Positions 49,810-61,350 of a DNA stretch of 64,000 nt are shown here, piece after piece. This DNA comes from Phymatolithon calcareum (lineage: Eukaryota > Rhodophyta > Florideophyceae > Hapalidiales), in the NCBI GenBank assembly GCA_977006965.1, contig OZ345355.1, positions 3,286,001 through 3,350,000 on the forward strand, read 5' to 3'. Numbering within the stretch: position 1 is the first letter of the stretch; each line of letters starts with the position of its first letter. Position numbers and translations under genes: made by a program. The notes below the pieces were generated by a model. The model saw only the letters and a program-made list of their open reading frames with translations, had not been told where the DNA came from and made no database searches.

Positions 49810-51180
49810 TGATAGATTTTCGGGAACGCAGTTGCGGTGTTAACTTAAAAGTCGTTGTCTACGGAAGAGAGATCGTGCAAATATTGAAAGGACTAGTTAC
49901 ATCTATTTCTACGCTGTGGTGGACGTCTGCCTCCAGACGCAAGTTTATTGGACGAGTAGGTACCTTCGACCGTAGAGGAATCATGCAGTGAGAGACCCAT
50001 ATACGTTCTCTAATTTCTGAACCATGAGAAATTCTGTTCCAACAGCTTCAGTCGCTCACCATCTGACTGAACGAGTTTGCCGCAATAAAGAAAATAAGAA
50101 AGGAAGAAAGAACCCGTTCTTAGAAAACAGAGCATATTTAGATTTTGGTAGTTTTGCGTCGCGGGTCAAGTCAAAGTGCTTCCTGCGCAGTCAGCATGCT
50201 TTTTTCGACAGATTCCTAATGTCATCACCAGGAAGAGAAGGTACAAGAATTGGACAGCACTGTATTGTTAAGTCTCTCCCAAGGCCGAAATAATATTTCG
50301 GCCTCGCGAGGCAACGACGCATTTCCAGCTCGCCGCAGAAGTTAGTTTACTTTGAAGAGATCATAGCTGGTGCACACGAAGCGCCAAGAGCTGTGTCGAA
50401 AGTGGCCATCAGACCAGCAAGAGACAACCTGCATAATCGGTGTGCTACTGGCTGTCGCTTTGGAACACTTGTGCGTTGACTCTTTGCGGTGGTACCGTTC
50501 CCACCTGACGACAGTTGTCGCAGACGCAGTAGTCGAACTGCAAGTCGCGCATAAGCGACGCCAAATACAGAAGATATGCCTCATGGCGTCGCTCTGCTGG
50601 AGACGTCGAAGTGTTGGTGAAGTGTGACGGACGCCGGCCGCCGGGGCATCGCTATCGAAAGCGAAGAGCACGCTTCCGGCTCTATCGTGTTCGGAGAGCA
50701 CGACGTCGGTGCACTCTTGGCAACAATCGGGTACATCAGCGAGTCGCGATGCCGCTCCTGGTTCGAGTCGGCATCAGCTCGCCAGCGCAACCTCATTTGT
50801 TTCACCCACCCGCCCGTTACCCACTAGAATAGATTTTGAACGTAGGCTATTGCACAGGATCTGCCACTGTTGGATGCAGTAGCTACAGCCTGGAGTACTA
50901 GGGAATCACACGCATGTGCGCGATTAACCCGGTGGGCATTCCCAGAGCAAGGCAGCGTGAAAGCAACCTCTACAATAAGCCCGCTAGGGGTGAGTTCTGA
51001 AAGAGTTCTGGGCAAGCAGCTGAATCAAACGAAAGTAATATACAGTATGAAGCACCGGCATTGTTGAATGTCAACGTTGTCCACACCAGGGGAAGTTTTG
51101 CTCGAAAAGCAAAACCGTAATTTACGGACTGTGACATGAAGTACTGTCCTGTCCAAGTATGTTTAAAAAAGGTTACTTTT
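49810..51180. other. No confident gene; possible retroposon tail near 50100
   Basis: TTTGCCGCAATAAAGAAAAT and GAAAGGAAGAAAG at 50078-50116 resemble the 3' end of the retroposon at 11010-11034. A GC-rich stretch at 50560-50830 is open in several frames on both strands, without a recognisable domain. Confidence 0.35.
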
Positions 51181-51184
51181 CTTA

Positions 51185-51960
51185 TTCTTCTTTTTATTTT
51201 TTTTTTGAATTTTGAATTTATTAAACGCCCTCAGAAACACTCATAAGACTGTAAGGGAGATGCGTTTCAGATGCTACTACCTTGGTAGCTCCGTTAAAGC
51301 CCGCAAAAGCTCGTTGCTATCGTCGTAGCCCTAGCTGCAAAAACCCTCCTCCCGAGAAGGTGGAGGGAAAAGCTTCGTAGGAATCTCAGCGTCGCCGTTC
51401 TATTTTGTCTTGGTCTATTCCATGTCGTCATAAAAGACGATTGTGAGGAATAGTACTTTGTCAAGTGCCTTTTCAGTCTCACTAGTCTCCTCTTCTGTTA
51501 GTCGATATCTTTGAAGGTACACTTCGAGCTTGTTCATGAGAGTTGGTACGATTTCACCGAATTTGTCTTCCAGAAGTGTGGTACTCAATGGGGGAAAACG
51601 TCCGAATGCCCATTTAATCGCCAATTGGCGGTGACGTGCTTTCGGTAGTCTGATGATGGCGGGAGTAGACCCGGGAATATCATAAGGAATATTCCTCTTT
51701 CTGCTCGCCTCCAAGCCTTCTCCTTCGTCTTTAAAGAGCAGGTCCCTCAACGATCTCAACGTCTCTTTCCTCTCTTGGGACTGCGAGCAAGCCCATTTTC
51801 CTTGTTCTGGCTCGTTCAAGCATTCGTAACGCTAGAACTAATCTTCTGTCTTCCGCATTATTCTTCTTTTTATTGCTGCATACACTGTCGGGAACTCGGG
51901 GAATGTTCCGACGGCGCATAAAAGTGTGGGTAATATAAAAAATCACCAGTTCGGAGAACG
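51185..51960 (-). mobile_element. LINE-A-related copy, 3' part
   Basis: The minus-strand frame 51415-51819 encodes RKRNIPYDIPGSTPAIIRLP and HRQLAIKWAFGRFPPLSTT, clearly the LINE-A tail domain but more divergent than the other copies. Upstream, LVLALRMLERARTRKMGL corresponds to the ILAFKMLRRTMAKKEKF block. A long T-run on the plus strand at 51200-51225 is the A-rich tail. A diverged subfamily is likely. Confidence 0.75.
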
Positions 51961-52665
51961 CGATTTATCAGAGCAACAGGAAACGTCTGGAAATCGGATC
52001 AGTTCTCTTGCTTCGCTAAGGAACTGTGGCCTTTGCTTGGCAATCTTCCGTCCTCGCCAGTGGATGCTGGAGACACTGATCGCCCAAAAACTGTCTCGCT
52101 TCACCGCATCGCACCACCGTCTTCGCCTGCCGCGCGCCTGCATCGCGTTGAGGTCTCGAAAAACTGTGGTCGCCTTGCTTTTAATCCCCGCCGTGATGCG
52201 ATGTTTGGCGAGGCATGCACGCACATCATCCGCCAACATCGAACAGCAATAACTTTACCGATTCGTTCGGGTGTTTTTTCCGACTGCAAGCGCCCATTCT
52301 TTCCGAAATCCGCATTGCCAATCGACATTGTCGACATGGGCGTTCTGTTTCTTTGTTCTTCTTTTACATCCCACCCACCCTGATGTAGTTAGGGCTATCG
52401 CATGGATGTAGCTGCAACTCTAGCACCGCAGTTGGTGATCAGCAGCGGACGAAGCTGCTAAGTCTGCTGGGTTGATGGTACAGAAGTCTTGCAAGGCGCA
52501 GAGGACAGGTTCCCTTGGCCCTGGGTAGTAGAACAGCTTTTCCGTGAAAGCCAAGCTTTCCCAAGGCTAAGTACAAAGTGCTCCATATAAATGATCTGTG
52601 AGGAGCGATTGCTCTGCGAACAGAGCTCTTCACCTTCTTTGACAGAATGACCTAAGCGCCAGACA
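51961..52665. other. No confident gene
   Basis: A minus-strand frame at 51943-52239 (RDLNAMQARGRRRRWCDAVK) is open and basic but unsupported. CTAAGTACAAAGTGC and neighbouring words show no other copy. Confidence 0.3.
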
Positions 52666-52668
52666 ATC

Positions 52669-53770
52669 CAATTTGCGCACCATTGTTGCTTGTTGTGCAC
52701 CATGATGGTGCCTCACCTACTTCTACTAGTGGCTTATATCTCGTGCTTGTGTAACACGAAATTTTAAGAAAGTATTCGCCATTCTATCATACATGCGGAT
52801 CGCATTTCATCTCTTCGGGACCGACACGGATTGCATATGGAGCAGGTACCATGTGATAAAAATCAGAATTGCATAGTACTCGGTCTATGATTCGTGTGAA
52901 TTATCCCATAGGAACTTCCTTAGGCAACTGTTGAGTGTTGTTTACCGACCGCGTTCCTTAACTGGTCATATAACAACACTCGACAGGAGCCTAAGGAAGT
53001 CCCCTAAAAGTAATTTTACTATTAGGGAATTTCCTGGGAAGTGACCTCAGAACCATCTTGCACACCTGCTGGGTGCAGTATACCATACTTTGCTACGTTC
53101 TTTTCGGGCTCGCCGTTCTTCTTGTTGCTCCCTAAAGTCGGATCTGTGACTCACTGATCCTTTGAGCTGCAACCTTGAGCCCTACAGGAAATCTGACCAG
53201 TTGAGCCCAAGCTTTTCCCTCCCCACTGGGGAGAGGGTTTTTGCAGCTAGGGCTAAGACGTTAACCCGGATTACACGGATTTGAGTAGATGATCGAAGCT
53301 ACAAGAGAGTAGCTGCTGAAACGCATCTCCCTTGCAGTCTCATTAGTGCTTCTGAGGGCATTAATAAATTCCAAATTAAAAAAACTGTCTGATCCTCGGA
53401 TGCAGTCAAACATTTCAAGTTCCAGCTCTGCTCCAGCATTATCTCTCTTTTCTGCTGTCTTCCCCAATCGAGAGCAGGTGCTGTCCGCGTAGCTTCCATC
53501 GTTGTATTTGACATAGCAGATAGTTTCATTTGTCTAATGTAATGCAGAGCTTCCCATTTGCGGAATAGTGTGCATATGACGTCCTTCCGGATTTCCACCG
53601 CTGCTCTCGCGAGGCCTATTTTTTTGACGTTTTTTGCGCAGATAAATCCTTGGAAGAGGCAGATGCATTTTTAAAAAAATGCATTTTCTGTGCCACATCC
53701 CCTCTTCGCGCCTGCGAATCTGAACTGCTACAATAGTTTGTCGATGTCATCGGCAACAGTGGACATCTGC
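52669..53770. repeat. Dispersed repeat R3, copy 1
   Basis: Positions 52669-52840 match 55847-56345 (minus the LINE-B insertion there), and 52845-53770 match 60708-61350, including GTACCATGTGATAAAAATCA, CCATCTTGCACACCTGCTGG, TTCCCCAATCGAGAG and TGCATTTTTAAAAAAATGCA. On the minus strand both copies give EQSWNL(K/I)CLT(A/T)SEDQT, so a decayed coding part is possible. LINE-A begins directly at the right end. Confidence 0.75.
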
Positions 53771-53771
53771 G

Positions 53772-54330
53772 CCTCAAGGCTGCATACGACACCGTCCCAA
53801 GAAAACATCTGGTGGCCAGAATGAGACAGGTACTGCCACCAAAGCTATGCGCTATGGCAGAAGTATTCTTGACACAGTCCTGGGTGTCAACCATTGGAGA
53901 TACTGATAAGAACTGGTTTCTAGTGGACAGAGGAGTACCACAGGGGTCCCCTCTCAGTCCAAGTCTATACAACATCTTCATGGATGAGTTTGCGGAACGC
54001 ATGGGAGAAGTGCCCAGAGATTGGGCCGACGTTCCTTCAATCCTCTTCGCAGACGACGTAATTCTCCTAACGAAATCACCTTCCGCTCTGCAGGGATTGC
54101 TAGACAAAGCTACTCAATGTGCCCAAGAACGTGGGATGACATGGAACACGAAACAAGGAAAAAGCGAGATACTTGAATCGGATGAGACAGCGGGCGGGAC
54201 ATTCCAGCTGGCTAATAAGGCCCTCGCACATGTCGCGGAAGTCACCTACCTCGGAGTATCCCTAGGACCGGAGGGGGTTACAGATACACTGATGTTTCAA
54301 CGCCTCAAGAAGGCTAGGATCGCCCTGCAC
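53772..54330 (+). mobile_element. LINE-A RT palm segment, sense, joined to inverted 3' part
   Basis: Carries the LINE-A RT palm absent from other copies: AAYDTVPRKHLVARM, DRGVPQGSPLSPSLYNIFMD, ILFADDVILLTKSPS (both catalytic Asp at about 54046-54057) and WNTKQGKSEIL. At about 54320 it switches abruptly to LINE-A sequence on the opposite strand. See the finding on the junction. Confidence 0.85.
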
Positions 54331-54348
54331 TCTTCCTTGAGTTCATAG
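53812..54348 (+). pseudogene. LINE-A reverse transcriptase palm
   Basis: A frame of 178 codons with an intact FADD box, preceded by GVPQGSP. It overlaps copy 182-420 in the YLGVSLGPEGVTDT block, where the two are nearly identical at DNA level. It ends at the inversion junction with unrelated codons. Confidence 0.8.
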
Positions 54349-55139
54349 GCTGATAAGTTGCGTTCCAGGGTCTCCATGTGCTGTCTGACTTTGTTTCCGA
54401 ATCTATCTGCCATCAGTGTGGTAGACACTTGGGGAAATTTTCCAAAGGCGTACTGAATCGCCAGTTGCCTGTGTTTCAGTTGTGGAAATTTGAGTATTGC
54501 AGGGAGTTCTCTTGTCTTGTCGTACGGAATTTTCCTCTTTCTCTTTGATTCATGGCTCTCTCCTTCCTTTGTCAGGAATGCTGATCGGAGTTCTTCTGCA
54601 GATTGGTTCGCTATTATGTGCTTCAACGCTTCATCGAACGGTTCTCTGGTTTCCATCGATGTGATGTCGTTACTTGTGGCTTGAAGCTCTTCTGAATTTC
54701 TTCTCTCTGGTGGTTGCATCAGAAACTTTTCTTTCTTCGCCATGGTCCTTCTCAGCGTCTTGAAAGCTAGTATTTCCCGTCGATGGGAAGCAGCTTGGAA
54801 CCGACATATTAGGCGGAAGTTTGAAATATCTGTTAGAGCTTCATCGAGTTCGGAATCTTCGTGTCTTGCTTGTTTTTGCCAGGAGTATGGGAAGTGGTGA
54901 AATAACCTGTGCGTGCAAAGAAGCCTGTGCTTCGCTTTTTTGAGGGTGAGTAATGGTGGTAGCTCGTTCTCGATGGGCTGAGGAGGGCACCGGGTCTCCC
55001 GTCCAGCGGCTTTAGGAGGAAGACATGCATCCCATTCTTCTTTTGCTCTCTTCTTTGTTCTTGCGTTTACATTTGTCGTGGCCTTTAGGTTGCGCTCAAA
55101 TACCTCTGTAGAGGTACAGAGAAGAGCTTTCTGAAGCAC
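54319..55139 (-). pseudogene. Chimeric LINE-D/LINE-A C-terminal frame
   Basis: About 280 codons open. The first 108 residues are LINE-D C-terminal sequence and the remaining 170 are LINE-A. No RT catalytic box is present. The junction keeps the frame. Confidence 0.75.
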
Positions 55140-55370
55140 ATAGATTGTCTCGTTCAGTGTTACCAGTCGTATTGTGCCATTGAGAAGCTCAAGAGCCTGT
55201 TTTCTTCTGAAGTTTTTGTGCTCTTATGAACTTGGAGCTCAAATGCGCTTGGCGTTGTTGAATGGCCTCCATGCGGCATATTCCTCGAAAGCAGGCCTGC
55301 ATATTCTTGCACTAGTCGCCGAACATCTTGAGACCAGGGTGCTCTCTAGAACGTCCTATGTAAAGCATTG
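54319..55370 (-). mobile_element. LINE-D/LINE-A chimera, minus strand
   Basis: Reading the minus strand: degraded LINE-D (RGICRMEAIQQRQAHLSSKF) from about 55350; then, in one open frame from 55139, LINE-D residues (LLCTSTEVFERNLKATTNVN, SELDEALTDISNF) continue without a stop into LINE-A residues (RLICRFQAASHRREILAFK) and on to the LINE-A tail (LERNLSAYELKEECRAIL). The switch at about 54815 lies between two distinct families, so this is a mosaic formed by template switching or recombination. Confidence 0.8.
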
Positions 55371-55873
55371 TTGCAACAAGCGTCAGCAGATGTTTTGATA
55401 TCTTTTTTTAAAAAGTTACCGAAGTATACAGTTAAAATCTACTTTTTTCTTCTTCTTTTTTGTATTGTTGAATAAGGGCGCATACACTTTTCGGTATTTC
55501 ATTCCTTCTTTTTGCCTTTTCCCCTAATCGGGCTCGCAGCGATCGGAGAGTATAAATTTCTTCCATTCTATGCAATCGCGGAGACCAGAGGTGGGTTTTT
55601 GTACCGCACTGAATCGTGATTCACTAACAACGGAAAAGGAACTCTTCTTTGAACAGAATCCAGCCAAAACCTCTTGACACTAGGAAAGTTGCCCTAAGCG
55701 TCAGCAGATGTGATTCTTGCAGGTGGTGTAGAATCTTAACGCTTCCCGAGTTCCTTCTCTGCCTCCCGCTCTACCCTTTCGGGACGTGTTTCTTCGCAGC
55801 AACCGAGGTGATCCTGTGCCGCCGAGAGGGTAATATGTACAAAAAATCCAATTTGCGCACCATTGTTACTCGG

Positions 55874-56177
55874 GATATTTGATGATTTTATTTTTGAGAG
55901 CCCCCAAAGCCTCACCTTGGAGTAACGGGGCAGCTCTTGCATAATCTCTACGCTATAGTCATCTGGCTGCTCAAAACGTTCTTGATTCGTAATTCTCTCA
56001 CAACAAGAGCTCCTGTGAGTCTCTTGCACTCAAATTCAATTTCTGTACTCATCTTCGATGACGCTAGAGTACGTTGTAAGGCGACTAGTTCGACCACCGC
56101 GGTAATCCCACAGTAAGCACCCAACACTGATTTCCTCCAAAGGGGTGCTCGGTTGAATTTGAAGTATTGTCCTTCGT
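55874..56177 (-). mobile_element. LINE-B fragment with 13-bp target duplication
   Basis: CATTGTTACTCGG flanks it at 55861-55873 and 56178-56190. The minus strand encodes NRAPLWRKSVLGAYCGITAV to RELRIKNVLSSQMTIA and the LINE-B terminus. It interrupts repeat R3, whose uninterrupted form is at 52669-52840. Confidence 0.9.
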
Positions 56178-56589
56178 CATTGTTACTCGGTGTGCACCAT
56201 CATAGAAATAGGTGAAGCATCAACATGATGTTGATGCCTCACCTATTTCTAGTAACCTATATCTCGCGGTTGTGTAACACGAAAGTTTAAGAGAGCATTG
56301 ACCATTTTCTCATACGAATGAATCGCATTTCATCTCTTCGTGCACCAATATCAAAAGATTCAAAACGTCAGATCCATATAAGGAGGGCATCAAATGGGGA
56401 GCTGTAGACGAAACAGTTCCCTAAGTTAAGAATAGAAATCAGAGATTCTTAAGTGTTCTGGACCGGATTTTTGCGCTGAATCGATTTCTGGTATTAGTTT
56501 TAGGATGCGGAGACAGGAAATATGAATTACGATTAATTTCTGTCACGCTGCTAAGGGTTTGCGCGAAAACGGAATTCAAAGATGAGCGC

Positions 56590-57311
56590 GCGGCGGTCCG
56601 AGCTTTCGAAGCCGTACAACAACTGGAACTCGATGGAGGACAACACATTCGGTGGTTCACCGACAGTAGGAGCTGTCTGGATGCATTGGCCGGACAGCCT
56701 CGGATGTATGGCGAAATAACAAGGAAGCTGTGGGAGCCATGGAGGCATTGATGGAGGGCAACATCACCATCGAGGCGATTTGGGTTCCAAGCCACTGTGG
56801 GATACCTGGGTACGAGAAAGCCGTCGAGCTTGCTCGTCGAGGCATTGCGGAATCAGATATCGTGACGGATCAAGGCGTACCCTTGACCATGGAAGCCTCG
56901 CGGTCCATAATTAAACCGCGCAATTCGATGAAACCAAGAAGTGTACAATTTCTACCCCCAGAACTCCTGATTAGTCGCAGACGTGCTGAAGTCATCCTAA
57001 ATCAACTTTCCGCAGAATGCTGCTCGCTGGTAGCAGCTTTTCACCGGAAGGACGATGGCTCGGCGGAATACGACCCCATGTGCAACGCCTGTCCAGGTGG
57101 AACCAAGGAAACTGTTGATCACTTAATTCTTCGCTGTAGTGGGCGTGCTTTATCAAGACGGCAGACTATTGGTAGAGTAGGCCCTCAAACGGTAGAGGAA
57201 TTATGTAGGGAGAAACCGCTTGAAGTGCTCAAATTCGTGAACAATGAGGGGTTGCTTGACAACCCCTAATGTTAACTCTAGTTAACGTCTTCTGCACTAA
57301 AGAAAGAAAGA
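56590..57311 (+). mobile_element. LINE-C copy with 12-bp target duplication
   Basis: AAAGATGAGCGC flanks it at 56578-56589 and 57312-57323. Sequence from RAFEAVQQLELDGG-coding codons to the GCACTAAAGAAAGAAAG terminus. The frame 56730-57269 encodes IWVPSHCGIPGYEKAVELAR and the CNACPGGTKETVDHLILRC tail. The last RNase H aspartate, D in GNEKADELA of the 25-kb copy, is Val here. Confidence 0.9.
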
Positions 57312-57828
57312 AAAGATGAGCGCATTTGAATACTTGATATTGAATCATAATACATTTACAGTGTGCGGAAGCAAACACTGAACAGTGCACGCAGTTGCTT
57401 CTGAATTTGGACACCGCTTTGCATTGCATCATTTTCGGGCCCTTTTTCAAAATCATTGCTGGGAAATGAAATCTGGAGCCAATCACATTAGGATGTTTGT
57501 ATGTAGGCATTGTCAAAAGCGCACTGCAGTGACGCACAGAATAGGAACTTCTTGGTGTTCGCCAACGCTGGTTGGCTGCGATGGGTGCGGACCGGTTGTC
57601 TCGAATTAATTTCGCGTCGGAATGTGGTATGAGAGGTCGATGGTGGTTGGTTGAAACGTTGATGTCGGAATGGGAATAGTGGATGGTGATTGGTTGGGAA
57701 AGAGGTTGCTGCCGAACCCAGGACCGAAGCCTGGAGATGGATGGCGATTTTTCTGACGGGAATAGTGGTGATTCTTGGTTGTTGAGTTGGTTTCTAGGCC
57801 ATGACCGGAGGTCAAAACGCTTTAAGTA

Positions 57829-60238
57829 CAGCAGGTGCGGATAATTATGGAAAATCGTTCAAAATTAAGGTTAAAATATGTTCAAAATCCAAAAATTTAA
57901 AACAAAATTGATAGTTGTGCTCAACGCCATAAATAAAATGTCCTTCAAAGAACTGTTTTGCATTATTTCGGCCTTATTCTTCCACGAATGCTGGAACGCT
58001 TCGTGCATTCTTGTGCGTTCGAGAGGGTAATTATGAAAAATCATAACCTGAAATTTTATTGAAACAGACACTGAAATTGATGTGCACACAATACTGCTGT
58101 GCAAAAAGCCAAATCAATCAGATGCACCACCACCTCGATCCATCGATACGGTGAGCTTCCTACACAGAGTTCGACCTCTGGCGACTGTCCGGCGCTCAGC
58201 CATACTGCGAGGGAGCTTTATTTTCGTTATGTCAAGACCAAACCTTTTTGCACGCGATTCCAGAGATTTCCTGTCCATGAGAACGCGAAGTCGCAGCGCA
58301 ACTTCTCTTTTTCGATGTAACTTCAACCCCTTCTTCCATTTTCTTGTTCCTCTCTAGTTTCTTCTTATACTCTTCTGTCTCCTTGCCCCTTACCACGGCC
58401 ATCGCAGCCTCCGAGGTGAAAAGGGCACCACTAGTCGTGTTAATAAACTCTCTTTTGAAGGAGACCTCAGTTGATTTTAATCCTCAGCTCATCCGCTTCG
58501 TTTCCAAGAAACTACCCATATCATCAGATGAGACAATCTCGTCCAGATTATCTGCATTCTTCAGCAAGGGCCGAGATAGAACCTTTTCAGGACTATAAGG
58601 CCAAGCCCCGGTTTTTTCAAATCCTTTCATGATGTTGTGCCTCGAAAAAGCGACATTGTACGCTTTGCTAAAACAATTGTATACCTGAAAAGCAGAAACG
58701 TTGCGCTGTATTCCATTTCTTGCCTCAATGGTGGTGCAATTCGCGTAGAGATGCTCATTGATGTACGACTTGAGGGGAGAAAATACCGAGACATCCAAAG
58801 TCTGTGTGGTACCCGATGTGTAGGCAGGTAATGCATATGCTTCCACGTTTCCACTGGATAAGACTTCCAAAGCCTTAAATGAAATGTGTGCTCTATATCT
58901 ATCATAGAGCACGAGGACCTTCCTACCATTAGAGGTGAGATAGGCAACTCGATCAACGAAGTTTTTGCACCATTGAATAAAAAGACTAGTATCAATCCCT
59001 GGCTGGTCCTCCCGGGATGCAATGATGGACCCAGGGGGAAGTACAGCAGACACAGACTCGCGAAATGAAAACCCGTCCGGGTTGGTTTTCATTCTAAATG
59101 GCGTTGTTTTCCCCTTAAATATCTAGAATGGCAAAACAGCATCACCACTTGCACCGAATCAGGCCATGAGTGTCACTCTACTTATTGTCCATTCGAATTC
59201 TGCACCTTTTCTGTCGCTTCTTGTCACTTTCCTCATTATCCCCTTCTTTCTGCTAGCCCCATGGCAGTCCTTTCCCGGAGTGCTGCCACATTCGTCAAGA
59301 TGACAAATCCGTTGGGTGTCCACATTAAGACTTGAATAGATGTCACCTAGGTCGCAAAGGTGAGTTGTGAGAACCTCTGCATTTGTGGCTTTGAATCTAT
59401 CAGCAGCCTCTCTGGGGGGTTTCTTAAAAGTGAGATTGTTACGCTTGCAGAAGCCATTTAGCCAATCCTTCCCTGGTCTTCTGCTCTTGAATCGATTGGC
59501 CAGGGAAGGAAATGATCCAAATTTCTCTTGGACTAGTGTGGCAAGCTTATCCTTATTGACAGGATTACCCCGCGCTGCGTAGTGGAGACAGAGTAGAGCG
59601 ATTACACTCTCCTGCTGTGGAGTGAGTGCATATGGACGACCTGGACTTTTTTCGTCACGCAGCTGGTGGTCCAAGCAGCTGGGACCCGCCTATGAAGGGT
59701 GGTGATATTTACGCCGTTCCGAACAGTCTCTACTGCTTTCTTGAGGGTGTAGTTATTTCCCAGGACGAGACGTACCGCAGATGCCAATGCTTTTTCGCGA
59801 CGATTTTGTGGTCTGGGAGACATACTACTGTGGAGATTGGGTGAGGACAATGGGGGACGCTGTTTACGGGAATATGTGCGGCGTGAACAGGGCGAAGGAG
59901 AGAAAATGAGGGAGGATGGAAAGCGTAGAGTGCGCTATTTTCAGTGCAAAATTTCCTTCGGGTGGTGACCGTCGGTGACAAAACTAGTCTTCCCACCATT
60001 ACTGTTCGGAATTTATGTGCCAAAATTTGTAATAAGAAGCTTCACGATACGCTGATTTCGAATCTGCCAAGGTTACCGATTTTCTGTCAAGTGATTTGGC
60101 ACTGGCCCAGTGAGAAGTCATGGGTTGAAAAAATTGGAGCGCCAAAATTACGCAGAATCATATAATTCAATGAAATGTTTGTCAGAATTCGGCCATTTCA
60201 CAATTACCCTCTCATTTCATATTTACCCGCACCTGCTG
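57829..60238 (-). mobile_element. Pogo/Tc5-like DNA transposon, 2410 bp, complete ends
   Basis: The terminal inverted repeat CAGCAGGTGCGG is at 57829-57840 and reversed at 60227-60238, with TA on both sides (57827-57828 and 60239-60240). Similarity continues inwards as (A/G)TAA(T/A)TATG. Further copies of GGGTAATT(A/G)TGAAA lie at 58025 and, reversed, at 60196-60209, probably transposase binding sites. The transposase is on the minus strand in the interior. CAG termini, a TA duplication and an HTH_psq-DDE protein agree with pogo-type elements. Confidence 0.9.
58484..59850 (-). pseudogene. Pogo-like transposase, HTH plus DDE, disabled
   Basis: Cut-and-paste transposase. N-terminus from ATG 59850: a Psq-type helix-turn-helix (NNYTLKKAVETVRNGVNITT, then LHRRV). 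After a frameshift near 59672 comes a CENP-B/Tc5-like DNA-binding part (GRPYALTPQQESVIAL, SRRPGKDWLNGFCKRNNLTF). The DDE domain begins at ICHLDECGSTPG (first Asp). Two in-frame stops, near 59160 and 59124, precede VLVLYDRYRAHISFKALEVL (second Asp, usually LDNxxxH) and ALPAYTSGTTQTLDVSVFSP (third Asp, equal to LPPHTSHLLQPLDVGVF of relatives). All three acidic residues survive, so the damage is slight and recent. C-terminal stop at 58484. Confidence 0.85.
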
Positions 60239-60240
60239 TA

Positions 60241-60700
60241 GGCTAGACTAGCTAAACGGAAAGTTCCAACTCTATATCTAACGTCACGAGTCCGACCTAT
60301 AGGAGGTCTTCGAAAACTAATACTCGTGAGGGCCAAACTAATACTCACACTAATACTAACGTTACAGCAGGCCGTTATTAAGAGAAGACCGTTAGGGTCA
60401 CGGAAAACAGGACTGTTTGGTCGAGTGACTTTCACGGGGCATAAAATTTGCCCTTTTCATGAACACTGCTAAGATCTACGGAGTTTTTAAAACTAATCTG
60501 TCTGGGATGCTTATCACAGAACGGAATAGTATTATATAAATTTTTAATTTTTTGCGAACAGTACGGAGGCAGCCAGAAAATAATCGAAAAAACATAATTC
60601 GCTAAAATGTGATAAGGAACTGTTTGGTCTAGAGCTCCCCAAATCCAGTTCATAATTCAGAATGAAGCATGTTGGACAAACGAGACGAACAGGGATTGCC
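60241..60700. other. No gene seen
   Basis: Non-coding sequence between the pogo element and repeat R3 copy 2. Confidence 0.4.
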
Positions 60701-60707
60701 TACGGAG

Positions 60708-61350
60708 AACGTACCATGTGATAAAAATCAGAATTGCATAGTATCTGGTCGATGCTCGTGTGACGTATTCCATTGGGGCTTCCTCAGGCTTCGGCTGAGT
60801 ATTCTTTATCGCCCGTGCTCCCTTACTGCCCATATCATCAATTATTTTTAGAGAATTTCTCGGGAAAGGACCTACAAACCATCTTGCACACCTGCTGGGT
60901 GCGGTAGACTATTCTTTGCTATTTTTATTCTGGTCTGGCCTTCTTCGTACTGCTTCCCAGGTCTGTTGGAATTCGGATCTGACAGAGTCTGATCCTCAGA
61001 TGTAGTCAAGCATATCAAGTTCCAGCTCTGTTCCAGCGTTATATGTCTCTTTTTTACTGTCTTCCCCAATCGAGAGTAGATGCTGCCCGCGAAGGTATTT
61101 GAAATAGTTTCATTTGTCTTACGCAGAGCCGAGCTTCCCATTTGCAGAACATGTGTCCTTTTAGATTTCCATTGCTCGTTTCGCAAGGCGGATTGTGCTG
61201 GACTTTTGTGCGCAGAGTACTCATGAACAGGCCTAATAAATGATGGGAAGAGGCGGATGCATTTTTAAAAAATGCATTTTCTGTGCTATATGCCCTCTTT
61301 GCATCTGCGCTTCTGAACTGCTACTATTGAATGTCGATGTCATCGGCAAC
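60708..61350. repeat. Dispersed repeat R3, copy 2
   Basis: Homologous to 52845-53770 with several indels. It ends at GTCGATGTCATCGGCAACA, the point where copy 1 meets LINE-A. The minus-strand remnant EQSWNLICLTTSEDQT is shared. Confidence 0.75.

Noticed and set aside
53772-55370. Classical twin-priming inversion
   Set aside because: Twin priming inverts the 5' part ahead of a sense 3' part; here the order relative to the tail is the opposite.
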